Source: an uncultured Intestinimonas sp. (GTDB lineage Bacteria > Bacillota_A > Clostridia > Oscillospirales > Oscillospiraceae). From it: a DNA stretch of 10,079 bases. Location of the stretch: the NCBI GenBank assembly GCA_958435885.1, contig CAUBHZ010000035.1, forward strand, positions 1 to 10,079, read 5' to 3'. This document shows, one piece after another, positions 6,515-10,079 of the stretch (positions are counted from its first letter, which is position 1; each line of letters starts with the position of its first letter). The position numbers were made by a program, and so were the translations under genes. Below the pieces are notes generated by a model, which worked only from the letters and a program-made list of their open reading frames with translations, did no database searches and had not been told where the DNA came from.

Positions 6515-6784
6515 TTATTTCAAACTTTTACCACAGTAAGGGCAGTATTCCATTTCTCCGTCCCAGATCGTTCTCGTGCCGGGCAGCCGCCGCTCACAGT
6601 ATGGGCAGCGCCAGAACAGCACGGACAGGATCCCAATGACCAACACCAGCAGTCCGTCCACGATCAGGATGGGGACCAGAGCCTTCGGGTTGAGCACGCT
6701 GATCAGCGACACCACAACGATGGCCCAGAATAAAGGCCCCGTGATTTTTCTCACATTCCGATGGTCGATATGGAACTTTTTCAT
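6515..6784 (-). CDS. Small two-helix membrane protein with C-terminal zinc ribbon, function unknown
   Basis: An 89-residue protein I do not recognise. Residues 1-14 are basic (MKKFHIDHRNVRK), about 16-31 and 36-57 are two hydrophobic helices joined by a short NPKA turn, and 60-84 hold two CPYC knuckles (60-63 and 81-84) spaced as in a zinc ribbon. The ribbon and N-terminus are probably on the same, cytoplasmic, side. I chose the ATG at 6784 over two ATG codons upstream (6799, 6814) because GGAGGGG lies 6 bases before it and the others have no such site. By hand count the gene is 144/270 (53%) G+C, against 43/60 in a sample of ftsY (6001-6060), so its composition differs from its neighbours. 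It sits 13 bases before ftsY, whose ribosome site overlaps its stop, so the two are co-translated. A role in protein export is only a guess from position. Confidence 0.75.
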   Translation of the reverse strand: MKKFHIDHRNVRKITGPLFWAIVVVSLISVLNPKALVPILIVDGLLVLVIGILSVLFWRCPYCERRLPGTRTIWDGEMEYCPYCGKSLK

Positions 6785-6790
6785 GCGTTT

Positions 6791-6797
6791 CCCCTCC
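6791..6797 (-). promoter_or_regulatory. Ribosome binding site that fixes the start of the small zinc-ribbon gene
   Basis: GGAGGGG on the minus strand lies 6 bases before the ATG at 6784. This favours an 89-residue product over the longer reading from 6814, whose two extra ATG codons lie up to or beyond this site and have no recognisable Shine-Dalgarno sequence of their own. Confidence 0.75.
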
Positions 6798-6851
6798 ATT
6801 TCGCACCGGATCAATGCTCAATGGCTGTCTCACTGCTTCCGTTCCTTCGTC

Positions 6852-6914
6852 GGCGCAAAGTCCGCTTCTGCTCGGGACGCCCTTCCGGGCATCCCTCACC
6901 CGCTCCCTTGCGCC
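6852..6914 (-). ncRNA. Candidate structured RNA: nested stems with GGAA tetraloop, downstream of smc
   Basis: Within the 200-base gap between smc and the small membrane gene, the minus strand can form an outer 9-pair stem (GGCGCAAGG at 6906-6914 with CTTTGCGCC at 6852-6860, one G-U) and an inner 9-pair stem (GGGATGCCC at 6887-6895 with GGGCGTCCC at 6874-6882, one U-G) closed by a GGAA loop (GNRA type, 6883-6886). Purine-rich internal loops of 10 and 13 bases separate the stems. On the + strand both wobbles become A-C mismatches and the loop is UUCC, so the fold favours minus-strand RNA, the sense of the operon. It matches no RNA family I know; it could be a dispersed extragenic repeat, an mRNA processing site or a leader of the next gene. 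Confidence 0.4.
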
Positions 6915-6925
6915 TCCTCCCCCCA

Positions 6926-6963
6926 CCCGACCCGCTTCGCTGGGCTCGGGCGGGGACCCCGCC
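6926..6963 (-). other. Two overlapping GC-rich hairpins just after the smc stop
   Basis: Right after the smc stop the minus strand holds a 7-base inverted repeat GGCGGGG/CCCCGCC around one base (6949-6963), overlapped by a second hairpin (6926-6950) with arms CCCGA and TCGGG, an inner CCC/GGG and a GC-GAA-GC tip. They cannot both form fully, as they share 6949-6950. No T run follows, so these are not standard intrinsic terminators; they may stabilise the smc mRNA end, slow polymerase, or belong to the same element as the nested stem further downstream. Confidence 0.4.
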
Positions 6964-6984
6964 ATGCAGGAGCAGAAGAACACT

Positions 6985-9900
6985 TTATTTGATATTCAGT
7001 TCCTTTTCCACATCGTTCAGGTTGATGGTCAGCAAACGACTTACCCCTTGTTCCTGCATGGTGACGCCGTAGAGGACGTCGGCCTCCTCCATGGTGCCCC
7101 GGCGGTGGGTGATGACGATGAACTGGGTCTTGGTGCTCATGCCCCGGAGATACCGGGCGAACCGGGTGACGTTGACGTCGTCCAGGGCGGCCTCGATCTC
7201 GTCCATGACGCAGAAGGGGGTGGGGCGCACCTTCAAAATGGCGAAGTAGAGGGCGATGGCCACGAAGGCCTTCTCGCCGCCGGAGAGGAGGGAGAGGACT
7301 TTCAGGGCCTTGCCCGGGGGCTGGACCTTGATCTCAATGCCGCAGCCCAGGATGTCCTCCGGGTCGTCCAGCTCCAGGGTGGCCATGCCGCCACCGAAGA
7401 GCTCGGTAAAAGTCTCCCCAAAAGCGGTGTTGATGACACCAAATTGCTGGGAGAAAATGGACTTCATTTCCCCGGTGATCTCGGCGATGACCTTCTCCAG
7501 CTCCTCCTTGGACCGGCGCACGTCGTCCCGCTGGTCGGTGAGGTAAGTATAGCGCTGGTTGACCCGGTCGAACTCCTCGATGGCGTCCAGGTTGATGTTG
7601 CCCAGGCCGGAGATGCTCCGCTTGAGCTCCCCCACCCGCTTCTGGGCCTTGGGCACGCTCTCCAGCTCCTGGCGCTGGGCCCGGGCCGCCTCGTGGGAGA
7701 GCTCGTAGGTCTCCCAGAGCTTGTCCAGGATCTGCTTCTCCTCCATGGAGGCGGTCACCTTTTTCTGCTCCAGCACCGAGACCTCCCGCTCCATGTTCAG
7801 CAATTCGCTGTTCTTGTCCCGGCTCTCCTTGTCGGCCCGGTTCCGCTCTGCCTCCAGGGCCAGACGCTCCTGGTTGAGCCTTTCGATCTCGGCCTGCCGT
7901 CCCTCGTTCTCCACCCGGATGGCCTGGAGCTTCTCCTCCTGGCTCCGGATCTTTTCATTGAGGTCGTCATTCTTGGTCTCCAGCTCCCGGAGCATGTTTT
8001 CCCGCTGCTCCTTGTCGCCGGTGATGTCCCGGCGCAGGTCCTCCAGCTCGGTAAGGGCCTGCTCGGTGGCGGCCCGCTCGGCCTCCAGAGCGGCGGTCTC
8101 CTGGCTGAGTTGGGCGATCCTGGCGCTCACCGCCTCCATCCGGGCTCTGATCTCCGCCTGGCCCGCAGCCTTGCCCTCGGCCTCCAGCCGCAGGGCGGCG
8201 GCGGCGCCCTCCAGCGCCTCGATCCGGGCTCTGGCGTTGGCGGTGTCCGCCTCGGTCTGGCGGGAGCGGCCCTCGATCTCGGTGAGCTCCGCCCGCAGGC
8301 TCCCCCGCTGGCTCTCCAGGTCGACGCAGGTCTTCTCCTGGGCGGCGCTCCGCTCCTCCAGCTGGAGGATCCGATCCTCCAGCTCACGGCACTGGGACTG
8401 GGCGGTCTCCAGCTCGTAGATGGCCACGGCCGACTCCCGCCGGGCCTCCTCCAGAGCCTTGACCGCCTGGTCCAGCTGGGCCCGCACCCCGTCCACCTGG
8501 GCGTTCAGCCGCTGGAGCTCGTTGGCCCGGCTGAGGATGCCCGCCGACCGGGAGGCCGAGCCGCCCGTCATGGAGCCGCCGGGGTTCAGCACCTGGCCGT
8601 CCAGGGTGACGATCTTGAAGCGGTAGCGGTATTTCCGGGCCATGGCGATGGCGGCGTCCATGTCCTCGGCCACCACCACCCGGCCCAGCAGATTGGAAAA
8701 AATGTTTTTGTATCTGGGGTCGAACTCCACCAGCCGGTCCCCCATGCCCACGAAGCCGGGCTCGTGCTCCACGGCGGTGTCCCGGAACTCGGAGGGGCGG
8801 ATGGCGCTCAGGGGGAGGAAGGTACACCGGCCGCCGTCCCGGCGCTTCAGGAAGGCGATGGCGGCCTTGCCGTCCTCCTCGCTGTCCACCACGATGTTCT
8901 GCATGGCGCCCCCCAGGGCGATCTCCACCGCCACCGTGTAGGTGTCAGGCACGTGGACCAGCCCGGCCACCGGGCCGTGGATATGGCGGAGGTTCCCCCG
9001 CTGGGCCTCCCCCATCACCAGCTTCACCGCCTTGGAGTAGCCCTCGTAGAGCTTCTCCATCTCGGAGAGCATATGGACCCGGGAGGTGAGGGCGTGCTCG
9101 TCCATCTGGAGCTTCCGGTGGGTCTCCTGGGCGGTCTCCACCTTCCGCTTCCGGGACTCGGCGCGCATGGTATAGCCGCTGATGACGTTGCCCAGGGCCT
9201 CCCGGTCCTCTTTGGCCTTTTTGAGGTCGGCGGCGATCTCCCCGGCCACCGTATGGGCGGCGGAGACCTTCTCCTCCCCGGCGGCGAGCTCCTGCCGGAC
9301 GGCCTCGTCCCGATCCAGCAGCTCCTGGGCGGCGGCGGCCAGGGCGGAGAGGAGGGCCTTGGCCTCAGCGGCGGAGGCGTTCTCCATGTTCTCCTTCTCC
9401 CGCAGGGCCTCCAGCTCGCTCTCCAGGGTGCCGGCGCTGCGGCGCTCGTCCTGGTCGGCCTGCCGGGCGGCGGAGAGCTCCTCCTCCAGCCCAGTTCGCC
9501 GGGCGGCGATCTCCTCCAGGCGGGTCCGGCGCTGGTCGATCTGCTCCGAGATGGACCCGGCCCGGCCCTCCTGCTGGTCCAGCTCCCGCCTGACCCGGTC
9601 GGCGTTTTCCAGATTGCTCTGGATCTGGGCCCGGAGCACCGCCACCGCCCGCTCGCACTCGTTGGCATCGGCCTGGCGCTGCTGGATCTGGAACCGGACA
9701 CCCTCGGCCTCCATATCCTTCTCCCGCATTTTGGCGGCGTAGTCCTCGGCGGCGGCGTAGAGCCGCTCCACCAGGACCTTGGCCTCCTCCTTCTGGCGGA
9801 CGGCGTTTTCATAGTCGGAGAGGAGCTTTCGGCTGTTTGCCCGGACCTTGTCCAGCTGGTCCATCCACAGGGAGATCTCCAGCCCCCGGAGCTCGTCCCG

Positions 9901-10079
9901 CAGGACCAGGAATTTTTTGGCTTTCTCCGCCTGGGCCCGGAGAGGCTCCACCTGGAGCTCCAGCTCGTCGATCTTGTCGTTGACCCGGACCAGGTTCTCC
10001 TGGGTGCGCTCCAGCTTCCGCTCCGCCTCCTCCTTCCGGTGGCGGTAGCGGGAGATGCCGGCGGCCTCCTCAAAGACCT
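6985..10079 (-). CDS. smc: Chromosome partition protein SMC, 5' end off window
   Basis: SMC dimers with ScpA/ScpB compact the chromosome and load near origins to help segregation. Open reading continues to the right edge; about 1030 residues are visible, starting at VFEEAAGISRYRHRKEEAER, a segment normally near residue 150, so the Walker A and Q-loop part lies outside. The full protein would be near 1180 residues, as in B. subtilis. Visible residues from about 40 to 350 are the N-terminal coiled coil. The hinge is about 362-507 and ends in the conserved PGGSMTGGS (499-507). A second coiled coil follows up to about 850. The C-terminal head has LLSGGEKAFVAIAL (ABC signature, LSGGEK at 931-936), FCVMDEIEAALDD (Walker B, 955-967) and ITHRRGTMEEAD (H-loop). 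The reading frame is intact throughout. The stop is followed by the structured spacer; downstream lies ftsY, the usual partner. Confidence 0.97.
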   Translation of the reverse strand, partial: VFEEAAGISRYRHRKEEAERKLERTQENLVRVNDKIDELELQVEPLRAQAEKAKKFLVLRDELRGLEISLWMDQLDKVRANSRKLLSDYENAVRQKEEAKVLVERLYAAAEDYAAKMREKDMEAEGVRFQIQQRQADANECERAVAVLRAQIQSNLENADRVRRELDQQEGRAGSISEQIDQRRTRLEEIAARRTGLEEELSAARQADQDERRSAGTLESELEALREKENMENASAAEAKALLSALAAAAQELLDRDEAVRQELAAGEEKVSAAHTVAGEIAADLKKAKEDREALGNVISGYTMRAESRKRKVETAQETHRKLQMDEHALTSRVHMLSEMEKLYEGYSKAVKLVMGEAQRGNLRHIHGPVAGLVHVPDTYTVAVEIALGGAMQNIVVDSEEDGKAAIAFLKRRDGGRCTFLPLSAIRPSEFRDTAVEHEPGFVGMGDRLVEFDPRYKNIFSNLLGRVVVAEDMDAAIAMARKYRYRFKIVTLDGQVLNPGGSMTGGSASRSAGILSRANELQRLNAQVDGVRAQLDQAVKALEEARRESAVAIYELETAQSQCRELEDRILQLEERSAAQEKTCVDLESQRGSLRAELTEIEGRSRQTEADTANARARIEALEGAAAALRLEAEGKAAGQAEIRARMEAVSARIAQLSQETAALEAERAATEQALTELEDLRRDITGDKEQRENMLRELETKNDDLNEKIRSQEEKLQAIRVENEGRQAEIERLNQERLALEAERNRADKESRDKNSELLNMEREVSVLEQKKVTASMEEKQILDKLWETYELSHEAARAQRQELESVPKAQKRVGELKRSISGLGNINLDAIEEFDRVNQRYTYLTDQRDDVRRSKEELEKVIAEITGEMKSIFSQQFGVINTAFGETFTELFGGGMATLELDDPEDILGCGIEIKVQPPGKALKVLSLLSGGEKAFVAIALYFAILKVRPTPFCVMDEIEAALDDVNVTRFARYLRGMSTKTQFIVITHRRGTMEEADVLYGVTMQEQGVSRLLTINLNDVEKELNIK

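Noticed and set aside
6949..6963. GC hairpin after smc as a Rho-independent terminator
   Set aside because: There is no T tract after the stem in the direction of transcription; kept only as a structural feature.
6594..6983. A 129-codon minus-strand frame crossing the smc spacer and the small membrane gene
   Set aside because: It overlaps the zinc-ribbon gene in another frame, has no ribosome site at its start, and its Gly/Arg/Glu-rich protein reflects the hairpin-forming spacer.

Overview
The window is a dense, GC-rich, almost entirely minus-strand stretch of bacterial chromosome. Gene content and order are those of the Firmicutes housekeeping region: smc-ftsY, rph-rdgB, and yhbY-nadD-yqeK followed by LytR-CpsA-Psr (LCP) genes. 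Codon third positions are strongly G/C and Shine-Dalgarno sites are strong (GGAGG type). A high-GC member of the Clostridia, most likely Oscillospiraceae (Flavonifractor/Lawsonibacter-like), fits best. That genus-level guess is inference.

Transcription reads from high to low coordinates. The 5' part of smc lies beyond the right edge; about 1030 codons are visible (6985-10079). Next comes a 200-base GC-rich non-coding gap that can fold into nested hairpins, then a small membrane protein with a zinc ribbon (6515-6784). These two items sit between smc and ftsY, and the small gene is clearly less GC-rich than its neighbours. After that follow ftsY (5635-6501), rph (4868-5584), rdgB with a GTG start (4265-4864), yhbY (3924-4244), a nadD-yqeK fusion (2580-3794), a first LCP gene overlapping the fusion by one base (958-2580), and a second, closely similar LCP gene that runs off the left edge (1-845).

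The genes serve core functions: chromosome condensation (SMC), membrane targeting of proteins (FtsY), 3' end trimming of tRNA (RNase PH), clearing of damaged purine nucleotides (RdgB), large-subunit assembly (YhbY), NAD synthesis joined to a predicted Ap4A hydrolase (NadD-YqeK), and attachment of glycopolymers to the cell wall (two LCP proteins). Most spacings are short (-1 to 50 bases) and I see no convincing intrinsic terminator, so much of this is probably one long transcript. The only plausible internal promoter I found is just upstream of the second LCP gene, in a short AT-rich patch.

The points most worth a second look are the structured smc-downstream spacer, whose two stems contain G-U wobbles that pair only on the minus-strand RNA; the low-GC two-helix zinc-ribbon gene next to it; the recently diverged LCP pair; and the Pro/Thr/Glu-rich tail with six PAET motifs on the first LCP protein. 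I found no mobile element, CRISPR array, tRNA or rRNA, and no clear sign of a wholly new multi-gene system.
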